A stretch of DNA of 64,000 nucleotides from Cytophagaceae bacterium (GCA_027488815.1 JAIYAX010000005.1:1-64000); one strand, 5' to 3'; shown: positions 37,814 to 47,433, numbered from the stretch's first letter. The notes: a model not told the origin generated them from the letters alone. Numbers and translations: made by a program.

Positions 37814-37966
37814 TTATCGTTTGATGGCTTCCTGAACCTGATCTACAGGCACAATTTCTTCACGGAAAGTGTAAGAGCCGGATTCGCTTTTGATCGCTTT
37901 GATCACTTTTGCGTATCCTTTGGTCGCATCTTTAGTCTTCAGGGTCGCAACTACTTTCTTTGCCAT
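37814..37966 (-). CDS. DUF4295 protein, small ribosomal-operon protein
   Basis: 50 residues, beginning MAKKVVATLKTKDATKGYAK and ending VPVDQVQEAIKR, read on the minus strand from ATG 37966. DUF4295 is a small, very basic Bacteroidota protein always found next to rpmG/rpmB. It starts three bases after the rpmG stop. A ribosome-bound role is suggested by context and charge. Confidence 0.93.
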   Translation of the reverse strand: MAKKVVATLKTKDATKGYAKVIKAIKSESGSYTFREEIVPVDQVQEAIKR

Positions 37967-37969
37967 GGC

Positions 37970-38152
37970 TTATTTGATTTCTTTGTGTACCGTTACTTTC
38001 TTGAGAACTGGGTTGTATTTTTTCAACTCAATACGCTCTGTCGTATTTTTTCTGTTTTTGGTCGTGATGTACCTTGACATACCACCCATACCTGAGTTTT
38101 TATGCTCAGTGCATTCAAGTATTACCTGTATTCTGTTACCTTTCTTTGCCAT
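37970..38152 (-). CDS. rpmG: 50S ribosomal protein L33
   Basis: 60 residues, complete. [18 protein letters not shown], then [20 protein letters not shown] (in part). Only one Cys remains (ECTEH), so this is the zinc-free or C-minus type. Lies between rpmB and DUF4295 in the usual Bacteroidota order. Confidence 0.97.
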   Translation of the reverse strand: MAKKGNRIQVILECTEHKNSGMGGMSRYITTKNRKNTTERIELKKYNPVLKKVTVHKEIK

Positions 38153-38164
38153 TGTAATGAGGTA

Positions 38165-38404
38165 TTAAAGGGATAATTTTCCTTTGAGGGCAGCCTTACG
38201 TAAAGCGGCATCAAGACCAAGCTTATTGATCGTTCTGAGACCTTTAGCCGAAACTTTCAGGTTGATCCACATACCTTCCTCCTCCAGATAAAACTTCTTC
38301 TTCAACAGATTTGGATTAAACCTGCGCTTTGTTTTGTTATTGGCATGGGAAACATTGTTTCCGACCATCGGTCTTTTGCCTGTTATTTGACAAACTTTAG
38401 CCAT
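38165..38404 (-). CDS. rpmB: 50S ribosomal protein L28
   Basis: 79 residues, complete: '[21 protein letters not shown]' (in part), the basic '[16 protein letters not shown]' and '[15 protein letters not shown]'. First gene of the L28-L33-DUF4295 unit. A near-consensus promoter lies about 30-60 bases upstream. Confidence 0.97.
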   Translation of the reverse strand: MAKVCQITGKRPMVGNNVSHANNKTKRRFNPNLLKKKFYLEEEGMWINLKVSAKGLRTINKLGLDAALRKAALKGKLSL

Positions 38405-38433
38405 GTGCTGTTTACGTTATGCTAAATGGGCTG

Positions 38434-38464
38434 CAAATATCAGAAAACAAGAATTGATATACAA
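38434..38464 (-). promoter_or_regulatory. promoter of rpmB unit
   Basis: Minus-strand TTG (38462-38464), 20-base spacer, GATATTTG (38434-38441), one mismatch to TAnnTTTG. About 30 bases before the L28 ATG. Confidence 0.45.
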
Positions 38465-38632
38465 CTAGAACGCATTCTTTTTTTTGAAACCATAGGGGCA
38501 GTTTCTGCAACCGTTTTTGCAGCAGTAGCCTCTCTTCAATAGGTATTGGCGGGTAAAGACCAATAATCCATTGCCATCGATCTCATAATCTATGCCTTCT
38601 TTAAGATCCATTCCTTTGGAGCTGAGTTCCAT
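38465..38632 (-). CDS. DUF5522 small Cys-rich protein
   Basis: 55 residues from ATG 38632; an in-frame ATG at 38680 would give 71 residues but would reach into the rocD promoter. It ends with the family core: '[20 protein letters not shown]' (in part), then [19 protein letters not shown]. The four cysteines C-C-x3-C-x2-C suggest a zinc or iron-sulfur site. Short proteins of this type are widespread in Bacteroidota with no known role. Divergent from rocD. Confidence 0.8.
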   Translation of the reverse strand: MELSSKGMDLKEGIDYEIDGNGLLVFTRQYLLKRGYCCKNGCRNCPYGFKKKNAF

Positions 38633-38665
38633 CGGGCATAAAACTATTCTTCTTTCCAATTGTTT

Positions 38666-38673
38666 TACCTTTG
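38666..38673 (+). promoter_or_regulatory. -7 box of rocD
   Basis: TACCTTTG, a full TAnnTTTG match, 21 bases before the rocD ATG. No clear -33 TTG is seen at the standard distance. Confidence 0.4.
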
Positions 38674-38694
38674 CGCACATTAAACGACATCATC

Positions 38695-39930
38695 ATGCTA
38701 TCCACAACTTTGTCTGCCACAGAATACGCCATTGAGCTTGAGCATCGCTATGGTGCTCACAATTACCATCCTATTCCTGTGGTACTTGAGCGTGGAAAAG
38801 GAGTAGAGGTATGGGATGTTGAGGGTAAAAAGTATATTGATTTTTTATCTGCCTACAGTGCCGTCAACCAGGGCCATTGTCACCCCAGGATCATAGCAGC
38901 ATTACAACATCAGGCAGAGAAGCTTACCCTTACCTCAAGGGCTTTTCATAACAACGTTCTAGGCGAATACGAAGCCTACGTCACTCATTATTTTGGCTAT
39001 GACAAAGTGCTTCCGATGAACACCGGAGTTGAAGGGGGTGAAACAGCTATAAAGCTTTGCAGAAGATGGGGTTATAGAGTGAAAGGAATTCCGGAGAACA
39101 AAGCCATTGTCCTTTTTGTAACCGGCAATTTTTGGGGAAGGACCCTCGGGGCAATTTCCTCTTCAACAGACCCCAGCAGTACAAAAGATTTTGGGCCATT
39201 TATGCCCGGCTATGAGATCGTTCCTTACAACGATCTGGATGCGCTTTCAAGTGCTTTGGAGAACCCATACGTAGCCGGTTTCATGCTGGAACCCATACAG
39301 GGTGAGGCTGGGGTGGTTATTCCGGATCCCGGATACCTCGCTTCCGCAAAAGCCCTTTGCCAGAAACATCAGGTGTTGTTTATCGCTGATGAGATACAAA
39401 CCGGATTGGCACGCACCGGGAAAATGCTTGCCTGCGATCATGAAGAGGTACGCCCTGATATTCTGATTTTAGGAAAGGCCCTGTCAGGTGGCACTATGCC
39501 GGTCTCGGCTATCCTGGCAGACGATGAGGTGATGCTGACCATTGGCCCGGGTGAGCATGGCTCTACCTATGGAGGAAACCCTCTGGCCTGTAGAGTGGCG
39601 ATGGAGGCTCTTCAGATTTTGAAAGATGAACAACTGGCTGAAAATGCAGAGCTCCAAGGAGAATATTTCAGGAAAAGCATGACGGCATTGCAACAAAAGG
39701 TTGACTTTATTGACGCTGTCAGAGGTAAGGGATTGCTCAATGCGGTGTCGCTCAAACCTATGGAAAAGGGACGTACTGCTTTGGACCTTTGTATGAAACT
39801 GGCCTCAAACGGTCTTCTGGCAAAGCCCACGCATGGCCACATCATTCGCTTTGCTCCGCCATTGGTGATTACTTCAGAGCAAATGGAAGAAAGCTGCCAG
39901 TTGATTGAACAAACAGCTCTTCATTTTTAG
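38695..39930 (+). CDS. rocD: ornithine aminotransferase
   Basis: 411 residues from ATG 38695. Transfers the delta-amino group of ornithine to 2-oxoglutarate, linking arginine and proline metabolism. PLP enzyme: '[14 protein letters not shown]', the '[13 protein letters not shown]' loop, '[13 protein letters not shown]', Asp in '[14 protein letters not shown]', and the PLP lysine K261 in [14 protein letters not shown]. The C-terminus '[12 protein letters not shown]' is typical. Upstream of it the divergent DUF5522 gene. Its stop overlaps the convergent GroES-like gene by a few bases. Confidence 0.96.
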   Translation: MLSTTLSATEYAIELEHRYGAHNYHPIPVVLERGKGVEVWDVEGKKYIDFLSAYSAVNQGHCHPRIIAALQHQAEKLTLTSRAFHNNVLGEYEAYVTHYFGYDKVLPMNTGVEGGETAIKLCRRWGYRVKGIPENKAIVLFVTGNFWGRTLGAISSSTDPSSTKDFGPFMPGYEIVPYNDLDALSSALENPYVAGFMLEPIQGEAGVVIPDPGYLASAKALCQKHQVLFIADEIQTGLARTGKMLACDHEEVRPDILILGKALSGGTMPVSAILADDEVMLTIGPGEHGSTYGGNPLACRVAMEALQILKDEQLAENAELQGEYFRKSMTALQQKVDFIDAVRGKGLLNAVSLKPMEKGRTALDLCMKLASNGLLAKPTHGHIIRFAPPLVITSEQMEESCQLIEQTALHF

Positions 39931-40307
39931 TTAAGAAACTCTTCCTCCCGTTCGATCATCAGGATGCCTGAATGTGGCACGATGAAATGCTTTTGGTCGT
40001 TGATCATTACCTCAATGGCACTTTTTTGAAGAAACAATACCAAATCACCTTCCTGTACCTGTAATGGAAGGTAGCTCACCTTTTCCTGAATTTCTTTCCA
40101 TGGTTCTTCTTCCGCTTTGGTCGAAGGTATTGGAAATCCCGGCCCGGCTTTAATCACATAGCCACAATAAACCAATTCCTTTTCTTCAACCCCGGGAGGG
40201 AGATAAAGCCCTGAGGTTGTCTTCTCTTGTGGGGTTTTCGGCCTGATCAGCACCTTATCACCGATCATAATCATTTGTGAGATGGCTGTTTTTTTAACCA
40301 ATTTCAT
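39927..40307 (-). CDS. GroES-like co-chaperonin family protein
   Basis: 126 residues, longer than GroES (about 95). The GroES barrel is recognisable: '[22 protein letters not shown]' (in part), '[11 protein letters not shown]', and the C-terminal '[21 protein letters not shown]'. There is an insertion '[22 protein letters not shown]' (in part) where GroES has a short turn, and the mobile loop '[10 protein letters not shown]' is shorter. No GroEL gene is next to it, so this is a second copy (paralog), not the main GroES. Overlaps the upstream glycosyltransferase-like gene by 14 bases. Confidence 0.8.
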   Translation of the reverse strand: MKLVKKTAISQMIMIGDKVLIRPKTPQEKTTSGLYLPPGVEEKELVYCGYVIKAGPGFPIPSTKAEEEPWKEIQEKVSYLPLQVQEGDLVLFLQKSAIEVMINDQKHFIVPHSGILMIEREEEFLN

Positions 40308-41721
40308 ATTGCTGTTTCGGTTTCACTTTATTTCTGAAAAGCCAGGCAATCATAATGGCAATCCCTGGTATTGCCAGAAGTCTAAATCTCATGTTTTCAC
40401 CTAACTCAAGCAGATTGCCTGCAAGAATGAGGTAAAGGGTAATGGTGGCAGTTATTGAAATCAGTATGCTGATTTGATTTTTGTTTTTTAATACAGTCAG
40501 TAGATAGCTCAGGCAGGCCACGAAAAACATAAAAGTAAAGCCCAATGGAACCAGAGCTACTTTTGCCCATTTTGGAGACTGATCTGATGGGCCAAATAAA
40601 AGTTCCAGCCATGCCTTAGGCTGAACCAATGCCAAGGCATGATACCCATTTTGATAGGGGCTCATGAGGCGCTCATTTCGCTCTGAATACCCTGACAATT
40701 CGTCAACCGGGTAGTGAAATTTTCCGAAAGCTATGGCAACGGACTTCAAATAGTTTTGAGGCTTATCCTTAATGATTTGGGTGCTGGCATTTAGATATTC
40801 CTTAGAGAGCCCCACGTAAGCAACATGGTGGAGATTTTTCACCCTGTTTCGTTTGTAAAAGCGGTCGGAAACTTCATGACCAGAGGGCTTTATGGTCGAT
40901 TGAAAATATCCGGCATACACTGCCGAGTCTTCAAATAAGGGCTGGCTAATGACTTCATTCAGTTGATGCGTTTTTGCGAACGACCTCAAGTCATCAGAGG
41001 AGTATCCATTCAATGCAATTTTTGCCAGATTCATCCCAAACCAAGACGAAGTCCCCCAACTAGAATACAGAATCCCATTCTTTAACGGAATGATTATCAG
41101 CAATATAGACCAGAAAAGCAGGGTGATCAACCCCTTGCGGCTGTAGGTTGTTGAGAAAAAAAGTAAAATCATTAAACAGACGATAAGCGCCGGATGGAAA
41201 AGACTTCTGATAAGTGCCAAAGAGGAAAGACCAGCACATGCCCCAAAAAATAGAATCGTCCGAGGTTGTTTTTCGAACTTATAGATCAGGACAAAAGTCC
41301 CCAAAAGCAGGAACAAACTGGGTAAGTCGTAAAACAATACCTGCTCAATGGCTATCATGGCAGGGGAAATCGCCCAAAGTGCTGAAGGCCAAAAGGCGTG
41401 TCTTCCTATATACACTTTGAGCAAAAGGTAGGAGAACAGGACAACCAGAAATCCCAAACTGAGGTAGACCAAAGCGAATAATATGGCGTATCCACTGCCA
41501 CCAAGCTGTATAGTCAACCCGAGCAATAAGTTAAACAAAGGGGGTTGAGCTACATCGAACCAAAGTGAACGGTACAGATCGTTTTTCAACAATACCGGAT
41601 CAATGATCTGCCATGCCCAGGCGAGTGGCCCCAGATCAAAACTAAGCCCTGAAGAATAAGCAATTAACCTGCTGAGAAGAAACAGTAATGCAAGTCCGGC
41701 ATAAGCAAATCTGTCTTGCAT
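40294..41721 (-). CDS. polytopic membrane protein, PMT/GT39-like glycosyltransferase fold
   Basis: 475 residues from ATG 41721, which overlaps the upstream stop by one base (TGATG). About ten to twelve transmembrane helices. The first extracytoplasmic loop contains 'LSFDLGPLAWAWQIIDPVLL' (in part) and then 'QPPLFNLLLGL', the Q-P-P-L motif of dolichol/polyprenyl-phosphate-mannose-type transferases. A large loop at about 250-350 is the presumed acceptor domain. It may transfer a sugar from a lipid carrier; acceptor unknown. Coupled to the next upstream membrane gene and overlapping the GroES-like gene. Confidence 0.65.
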   Translation of the reverse strand: MQDRFAYAGLALLFLLSRLIAYSSGLSFDLGPLAWAWQIIDPVLLKNDLYRSLWFDVAQPPLFNLLLGLTIQLGGSGYAILFALVYLSLGFLVVLFSYLLLKVYIGRHAFWPSALWAISPAMIAIEQVLFYDLPSLFLLLGTFVLIYKFEKQPRTILFFGACAGLSSLALIRSLFHPALIVCLMILLFFSTTYSRKGLITLLFWSILLIIIPLKNGILYSSWGTSSWFGMNLAKIALNGYSSDDLRSFAKTHQLNEVISQPLFEDSAVYAGYFQSTIKPSGHEVSDRFYKRNRVKNLHHVAYVGLSKEYLNASTQIIKDKPQNYLKSVAIAFGKFHYPVDELSGYSERNERLMSPYQNGYHALALVQPKAWLELLFGPSDQSPKWAKVALVPLGFTFMFFVACLSYLLTVLKNKNQISILISITATITLYLILAGNLLELGENMRFRLLAIPGIAIMIAWLFRNKVKPKQQYEIG

Positions 41722-42737
41722 CAGCTTTTGAGCGGCACTTGTTTGGACATTATTTCCGATACAAGCCACATCAATGCCGGAGCAGCAAAGAACATCATTC
41801 GGCTAAAATCTCCGGACAACACAACATGAATGAATATGATGGCTATCCATATGATCAATAGTGCACTGTTTTGAGATAGCCTGTTTTTAAATTCTTGATT
41901 CTGAAAATACTTTTTCCTTTGCACAAAGGGGAGCAAAAACAGCAGGCTAAACAGTCCGAAAGTTCCTAAAAGTTGTGCGATGCCATTTGGGCTAAGCAAA
42001 CTGCTGAGATTTTCAGGCAAAAGCTGCAAATGGACCATCAGATTTTCGGTGCTGGACTCAATCGGAGGGCCAAATGCAAGGTCGATACCGTATCTCAACC
42101 CTATCCAAATACCAAGTGAGCTACCAAGAAGCAGTAGTTTTTTAGTCCATGAAATAAAGGAAGCATGAGGGAGCAGCACGACCACAAAAAAGAGAGGATA
42201 GGTTTCTTTTGCCACCGGACCCAACAAAAAAGAAATCAACACCATCGGAAAGGACTGATGAATGAGACCAATCCACAACAGGGATAAACTGAGTAAGTAA
42301 AAGCTATCGGTGAGAGGTATGCCCACCATGTAAATCGTCCATCGGCTGCTGACCAATGCCAAAAGCACCACAACTGAAGCCATCAAGTGCTGATGTAATT
42401 GAAAGCTGCTCCATACCATTAAACTAAGTGCAAGGCTGTAAAAAAGAGCATTTACCAGGACGAAGGCATAGCGAAGAATTCGCTCATGATCCAATTCCTT
42501 TTGAGGCCAAAGTATCTTGGCGGGTTGCTGGATCAGGTTGGCAAGCAAGCCTGAAAGGAGCGGAACTACCGGCCGGTAACGATGGGTGCTGGTCACTTCA
42601 AAGTCACCCATAGCCATCTTTAGATAACTTTGACTGTCAATCGACCAATCCTGATCAGCGTGTTTGGCAATGGTATACGACATTCCTATGACGGAAGCGA
42701 AAACCAATGCAAACAATAAGAGGAATTTTGAATTCAA
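41721..42737 (-). CDS. polytopic membrane protein, GT-C-like
   Basis: 338 residues, about nine membrane helices. The first loop has 'KHADQDWSIDSQSYLKMA' with paired acidic residues and 'HRYRPVVPLLSGLLA' before the second helix, as in GT-C glycosyltransferases. The first codon is TTG (42737); the first ATG would cut the N-terminal membrane helix, so TTG seems needed. Translationally coupled to the downstream GT39-like gene; the two likely act in the same envelope or glycan pathway. Confidence 0.6.
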   Translation of the reverse strand: MNSKFLLLFALVFASVIGMSYTIAKHADQDWSIDSQSYLKMAMGDFEVTSTHRYRPVVPLLSGLLANLIQQPAKILWPQKELDHERILRYAFVLVNALFYSLALSLMVWSSFQLHQHLMASVVVLLALVSSRWTIYMVGIPLTDSFYLLSLSLLWIGLIHQSFPMVLISFLLGPVAKETYPLFFVVVLLPHASFISWTKKLLLLGSSLGIWIGLRYGIDLAFGPPIESSTENLMVHLQLLPENLSSLLSPNGIAQLLGTFGLFSLLFLLPFVQRKKYFQNQEFKNRLSQNSALLIIWIAIIFIHVVLSGDFSRMMFFAAPALMWLVSEIMSKQVPLKS

Positions 42738-42777
42738 CTTTTGAAAAATAAATGCCTAATCTAGGCATCCTTAACCA

Positions 42778-43851
42778 TTATTGAAAAAGTCGAAAGAACT
42801 CTTCTCTGATTTTGGGATTGACGGCTACAGCTAATAAAATAGAGATGATCAATCCTATGAGTGTATAAGTGATATCCTTGACAATGAGGCCAATGGTTTT
42901 CTTAAGCTCTCTTTTTTCAGGCATATCATAAGCGTAATGGGTAGCAAGCTCTCTACCAGCCAAGAGACCTATAAATACCCAAGTGGTGCTCATAGGAATG
43001 GTGCTGATGTATTGAAATACAAACAGTATGATGGCATACACGAAGTCAATAAGAGTTGCCGGTCTTACATCTTTAACATTTGATTTTTCAGTGATCACTT
43101 CTTGAATTTTATCCCCTTTCCGGTAAAAGATAAAGCCTAGCCCGAAGAAAATCACGATGGTAAATGCAAGAAACTCCATTAGGTTGAGCTGACGAGGCAA
43201 GAACACAGCAATATTGGCGGCATCCTGCATGATCCAAACAGCCCAAAGCAAGCCGCTCGTGATCCACTGGGCGACTGTCCATGCAAAATGAGCCTCTCCT
43301 TTTTGAATTCTCTTGATGAACTTAGCGAAGACCAGCCACAAGGCAATTGACATAAAGAAGGCAATAAAATAGCCGGAAAGGCTTTTTGAGATCACCTTAA
43401 AAATGGCCTCCGACTCTGTGGTAAACGAGCTTAGCAATAAAAAGGTCGTAGACACCGGCATTCTCCATCGAGTGAGGATCAACAACACAATAGGAGCCAC
43501 TAGTTGCAAATAGGCAAACTGTTCAGGAGATTTTTCAAAACCCTTGCTGGATAGCCTCTGATAGCTTACATCACCATCATATACCACCCAACTGATGGTT
43601 ACCGTGATGACAAAAATGACACCGATATACAACCATAGAGCCCACCATTTTTTGTCCCCATTTGAAGAGATAAAAGTGCCTATGGTTTGGATGCTATCGT
43701 TTGATACAGCACTGAAAGCTGCAAGGGCAAACCCAAACCACATGGCCACCGGAGCATAACCATAAACAATTCCTGCGAGTGCAAAAAGCAAGAGAGTGAT
43801 TAGTATAAACCAGCGCTCACGCTCCAAATAGAGAGATATCTTTCCTTTCAT
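42778..43851 (-). CDS. PiT-like (inorganic phosphate transporter-related) membrane protein
   Basis: 357 residues from ATG 43851, about ten membrane helices. The sequence has an inverted-repeat pattern: 'AVSNDSIQTIGTFISSN' (near 46) with 'MPVSTTFLLLSSF' (near 133) in the first half, and 'MQDAANIAVFLPR' (near 219) with 'IPMSTTWVFIGLLAGRE' (near 290) in the second half. These parallel the duplicated G-x-N-D-x-A-N and P-V-S-T-T-H signatures of PiT family phosphate/sodium transporters, although the Asn-Asp-Val-Ala-Asn core is altered (SNDSIQ, QDAAN). A phosphate substrate is probable, but drift leaves doubt. Confidence 0.7.
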   Translation of the reverse strand: MKGKISLYLERERWFILITLLLFALAGIVYGYAPVAMWFGFALAAFSAVSNDSIQTIGTFISSNGDKKWWALWLYIGVIFVITVTISWVVYDGDVSYQRLSSKGFEKSPEQFAYLQLVAPIVLLILTRWRMPVSTTFLLLSSFTTESEAIFKVISKSLSGYFIAFFMSIALWLVFAKFIKRIQKGEAHFAWTVAQWITSGLLWAVWIMQDAANIAVFLPRQLNLMEFLAFTIVIFFGLGFIFYRKGDKIQEVITEKSNVKDVRPATLIDFVYAIILFVFQYISTIPMSTTWVFIGLLAGRELATHYAYDMPEKRELKKTIGLIVKDITYTLIGLIISILLAVAVNPKIREEFFRLFQ

Positions 43852-43888
43852 GATTGGCAAAACCCTGTGGGAGCCCTTTTTTTGAGGG

Positions 43889-43896
43889 CAAACATA
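43889..43896 (-). promoter_or_regulatory. -7 box of PiT-like gene
   Basis: Minus-strand TATGTTTG, full TAnnTTTG match, 37 bases before the ATG; no -33 TTG found. The 346 bases between 43852 and 44197 hold this box and the divergent promoter of the next gene. I see nothing else there. Confidence 0.4.
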
Positions 43897-44141
43897 AAGT
43901 AAATTGCCTCGTGTTGAGGCTATGAACTAGTTATTGTTGACTAATTATTTCATCTAGGATGATGCTTCTTTGCAAGTTTTTGTAGTATTCCAATAGCAGA
44001 TAAAATGTTATTCCTCATTTAGTTCAGATGGTCCAAGTGAGCAAATTTGGCTTTCGAAAAACCTTAACAAAAATTTAATATAACAGTCTGCCAACGATAT
44101 AAAGTCTAGCCCATAGACTTTTAGATTTTTGAAGAAAATAC

Positions 44142-44169
44142 TTGGTTTAAAAAAAATCACCTAACTTTA
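44142..44169 (+). promoter_or_regulatory. promoter of the NTT-HEAT gene
   Basis: TTG (44142-44144), 17-base spacer, TAACTTTA (44162-44169), one mismatch to TAnnTTTG. Starts transcription about 22-30 bases before the TTG start codon at 44198. The same TAACTTTAG octamer variant recurs before the TIR gene. Confidence 0.5.
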
Positions 44170-44197
44170 GGACAAATCAACTAAACGAACAATCCAC

Positions 44198-47100
44198 TTG
44201 AGAACTACTCTTCGAGGAGTTTTGGACATTAGTGAAGCCGAAGAAAGACCGGTTTATCTCCTGCTATTAAATTCTTTCTTTCTAGGATTATTTCTTGCCA
44301 CTTTTGATGTAACCGCCAGTACCCTCTTCATTGATACTTTTAGCGAAAAAAGGCTTCCTGAAGGTTTCATAACATCAGGTGTCCTTGGGGTTATTTTCAC
44401 CTCTGCATTTGGTTTCCTGCAAACCCGTATTGCATTCTCCAGACTGGCTATTTACAATCAGATCTTCATTTTTCTGGTCACTGTGCTGCTGGCAGTATCC
44501 CTGGAACTGAATCAGAAAAACGAAAACTTAATATTCCTTGCCTTTGGTCTTATGCTGCCACTCAACACGCTTGCGTTGTTGGGTTTTTACGGCACAGTGA
44601 GCAGGTCCTTCAATTTGAAAGACGAGAAACGCATAACAGGTACGGTTGATCAGGGTCAAATGATCGCCTTAACCATCGCCTTCTTCCTTATTCCCTTTAT
44701 TCAAAACATTATCACAGATTTAGCCGCCTACCTCTTCATTTCCGGTGCCAGCGTTTTGATTGTGTTGCTTTTTCAGGCTATGTTTTATGGCTCTGTATCC
44801 GGAGCTGATCGTCTGTTTAAATCAGGAAGCTCAAAAAGTACCCGCCCTCAGGTCATCACCTATGGGCAACTTTTTGGTGAACGATACATGCGCTTGTTAG
44901 TGGCTTTTGCGTTGCTTTCTGCAGCAACAGTATTGGTGGTGGAGTATAACTTTCTATCTGTTGCTGCCCAGCAATACCCTGATACCAACTCATTGGCAAA
45001 TTTCCTGGCTTACTATGGAGGTATTCTTACCATCTTTAGTTTAGTTCTTCAAACCTTTGTTGCTGACCGGGTAATTGCAAGCTATGGGATGAAGATATCT
45101 CTTCTGATTTTGCCACTGGTAGTGGGCATAATAGCCTTGATTTCATCGGTGATCGGCCTTTTCTTTGGAGCCTCTTCAAGTTTTGAAGGATTTATCTTCT
45201 TTTTCCTATTCGTAGCGATGACCAAACTGCTTCACAATGCTACATTTGATGCATTTGAAGACCCCATCTCAAAAACGCTTTTCATTCCCCTTGATGCTGA
45301 TATCAAGTTGGATGCACAATCCAAGATCAATGGATTTTTTAGAGAAATGGCCAAGATTGTGGTGGGAGCTATACTCATTGGATTGGGACTATTGCAATTT
45401 GCTAGTCAGGCCTTGTTTACATTTATATTGGCTGCTGCCATGCTTTATTACGGTTTTCTGTTGATTATAATCTACAACGAATACCGAAAAACCCTGACCA
45501 ATACCCTTTCAAAGCACAAAAAAGAAGACGACACTGATTTGAACATGGAGTATGACCTAACCGGCTTACTTAAAAAGAACATCAGAACCTCCGATCTTAA
45601 AAAGTTGGGTAGCGGACTACGCCTGTTAAAAAAACTAAACCCCCTGGAGTATCAGTTTTCGTTGGGCTTATTGCTTTCAAACAAGACAGACTCTATCAGG
45701 TCATTGGCTACAAACAGCATTACACCCTTTGATTTTATGATTGATCAGGACCTGGTTAAAAACAGGCTCAACGCTGAGAATTCGACCAAAATCAAGAAAG
45801 AAATAGAAGAAAAGCTCCATGAGTTGGAAAGTACGAAGTTCTCAGTTGGTTCACTTAATGAGTTGAGCCAAAGTCTGAAATCGAGGAACTACTCAGACAG
45901 ACTGAAGGCAATCGCTTTGGTGCCGCAGTTTAAAGGAGAGGAACTAAGACCTTTTTTCAATCCACTGCTTCGTGATCCCAATTCAGCAGTGCGGCAAGCT
46001 GCCCTGCTCATGGCCACCCGACTGGATGATCCATACTATTATCCCTTGATTACGGAAAATCTGGCCAACCCCGAATTCAGCGCAGCGGCAGCCTCTGCTC
46101 TTGTTCTGGCCGGAGATGAGGCAATTCCCTTGCTCGAAGGTGCTTTTTACAGGTCGGGGCAAAGCACTGGAACCATGACCCTAATCCTACAGATCTATGG
46201 TCGGATAGCTACTGATAAAGCCATACATGCCATTTGGAATAAGATTGATTATCCTGATGCTCAGATCGTTTCACAAGTTTTATACAGCCTCAGCACCTGT
46301 GGTTTTATGACCACCACAGAAAACGTAGCCCGCATTAGGCAAACATTAGAGATTGAAATTGGTAAAGTTGCCTGGAACATTGCTGCCATGGAAGAGTTTG
46401 GCGACAACAATACCGAAATGCTGAAAGAAGCTATGGAGGAGGAGATTGCAGCCGATTATCAGAAAATATACATGCTGCTTTCACTGATGTACGACCCACA
46501 AAGTGTACAGATGGTTAGGAGTTCGGTTGATAGCGGCACTGTTGAAGGTCTCGTTTATGCCATTGAGCTATTGGATGTGTTCCTTTCTGATGAAATCAAG
46601 CCTTTGTTGTTTCCTTTGCTTGAGGACATCCCCCAATCCGAGCGTAACGAAAAACTGCAAACTCACTACCCCAGGGAAGACCTTACAGAAGATGAAGTAT
46701 TGGTCTACATCATCAACAGGGACTACAACTACCTGAACAAGTACACCAAAGCCTGTGCCTTGTATGTGATGGCCAGCAGGCAAAGGCCTATTCCTGCTCA
46801 GGATGTCATGGCAAATCTCTTTAACCCGGATCCGTTTTTAAGGGAATTGGCCGCTTACCTCTTGCTTAGAGGCCATCGGGAAGAATTGGTGGATTGCCTA
46901 CAGCGATTGCCCGATGAACTGCAAAGTGAGCTTGAAGCTAAGCTGGACTACCTTGACAGGACAGACATTTCTTTGGAGCAACAAGAACTGCTGATCAACA
47001 AAATCTACCGTTTCAAGAAACTGGAATTGTTCAAAGAGTTGCCAGGAGATTTGATCATGGAACTATTTAAATCCATGCAACTCTTCTCCTCGGAAAGATC

Positions 47101-47413
47101 CTTGCTGGATGAAGCCCCGGATTACTCGTTCCTGACAAAGGGTTGGGTTTTACTGGTTGAAAAGGGTGAACTTAAAGTCATCACAAAATCAGGAAACAAA
47201 GAAATCATGCAGGCAAATGACACCAGAAGCTTCTCTTTTTTAACGGATAACGAAGACCCTGTCGTAGAGATCCTCCCACAAGACCAAACCTTTTTTTATG
47301 GGCTTTCCGAAGATAAGTTTTTGGAGGTAATTGCATCCCATACCGACATGGCCAAAGTGCTGATTGCCTTTATTGACAAAGCTCAAATTCAACTGGAACC
47401 TAAACAGGCATAG
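44198..47413 (+). CDS. nucleotide-translocase-like (Npt1/Npt2) protein fused to HEAT repeats and cNMP-binding-like domain
   Basis: 1071 residues. The N-terminal 430 residues have about twelve membrane helices in the arrangement of ATP/ADP translocase (NTT, Npt1/Npt2) and MFS proteins ('LLLLNSFFLGLFLATFDVTA' in part, near 20; 'GFLQTRIAFSRL' near 70). Next a helical-repeat region (about 460-900) with HEAT-like units ('PFFNPLLRDPNSAVRQAAL' near 592). The last 130 residues (about 945-1060) start 'FKELPGDLIMELFKSM' and look like a degenerate cNMP-binding barrel. Start: TTG, because no ATG is found before the fourth helix. It precedes the TIR-STAND operon by 86 bases with its own promoter. Confidence 0.75.
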   Translation: MRTTLRGVLDISEAEERPVYLLLLNSFFLGLFLATFDVTASTLFIDTFSEKRLPEGFITSGVLGVIFTSAFGFLQTRIAFSRLAIYNQIFIFLVTVLLAVSLELNQKNENLIFLAFGLMLPLNTLALLGFYGTVSRSFNLKDEKRITGTVDQGQMIALTIAFFLIPFIQNIITDLAAYLFISGASVLIVLLFQAMFYGSVSGADRLFKSGSSKSTRPQVITYGQLFGERYMRLLVAFALLSAATVLVVEYNFLSVAAQQYPDTNSLANFLAYYGGILTIFSLVLQTFVADRVIASYGMKISLLILPLVVGIIALISSVIGLFFGASSSFEGFIFFFLFVAMTKLLHNATFDAFEDPISKTLFIPLDADIKLDAQSKINGFFREMAKIVVGAILIGLGLLQFASQALFTFILAAAMLYYGFLLIIIYNEYRKTLTNTLSKHKKEDDTDLNMEYDLTGLLKKNIRTSDLKKLGSGLRLLKKLNPLEYQFSLGLLLSNKTDSIRSLATNSITPFDFMIDQDLVKNRLNAENSTKIKKEIEEKLHELESTKFSVGSLNELSQSLKSRNYSDRLKAIALVPQFKGEELRPFFNPLLRDPNSAVRQAALLMATRLDDPYYYPLITENLANPEFSAAAASALVLAGDEAIPLLEGAFYRSGQSTGTMTLILQIYGRIATDKAIHAIWNKIDYPDAQIVSQVLYSLSTCGFMTTTENVARIRQTLEIEIGKVAWNIAAMEEFGDNNTEMLKEAMEEEIAADYQKIYMLLSLMYDPQSVQMVRSSVDSGTVEGLVYAIELLDVFLSDEIKPLLFPLLEDIPQSERNEKLQTHYPREDLTEDEVLVYIINRDYNYLNKYTKACALYVMASRQRPIPAQDVMANLFNPDPFLRELAAYLLLRGHREELVDCLQRLPDELQSELEAKLDYLDRTDISLEQQELLINKIYRFKKLELFKELPGDLIMELFKSMQLFSSERSLLDEAPDYSFLTKGWVLLVEKGELKVITKSGNKEIMQANDTRSFSFLTDNEDPVVEILPQDQTFFYGLSEDKFLEVIASHTDMAKVLIAFIDKAQIQLEPKQA

Positions 47414-47433
47414 CATATGAACTTGTCTAAACA

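Noticed and set aside
43872-43890. GCCCT...AGGGC hairpin before the PiT-like gene
   Set aside because: Only 5-bp stem with T-rich loop; it lies upstream of the gene start and is not followed by a T-tract after the stem.
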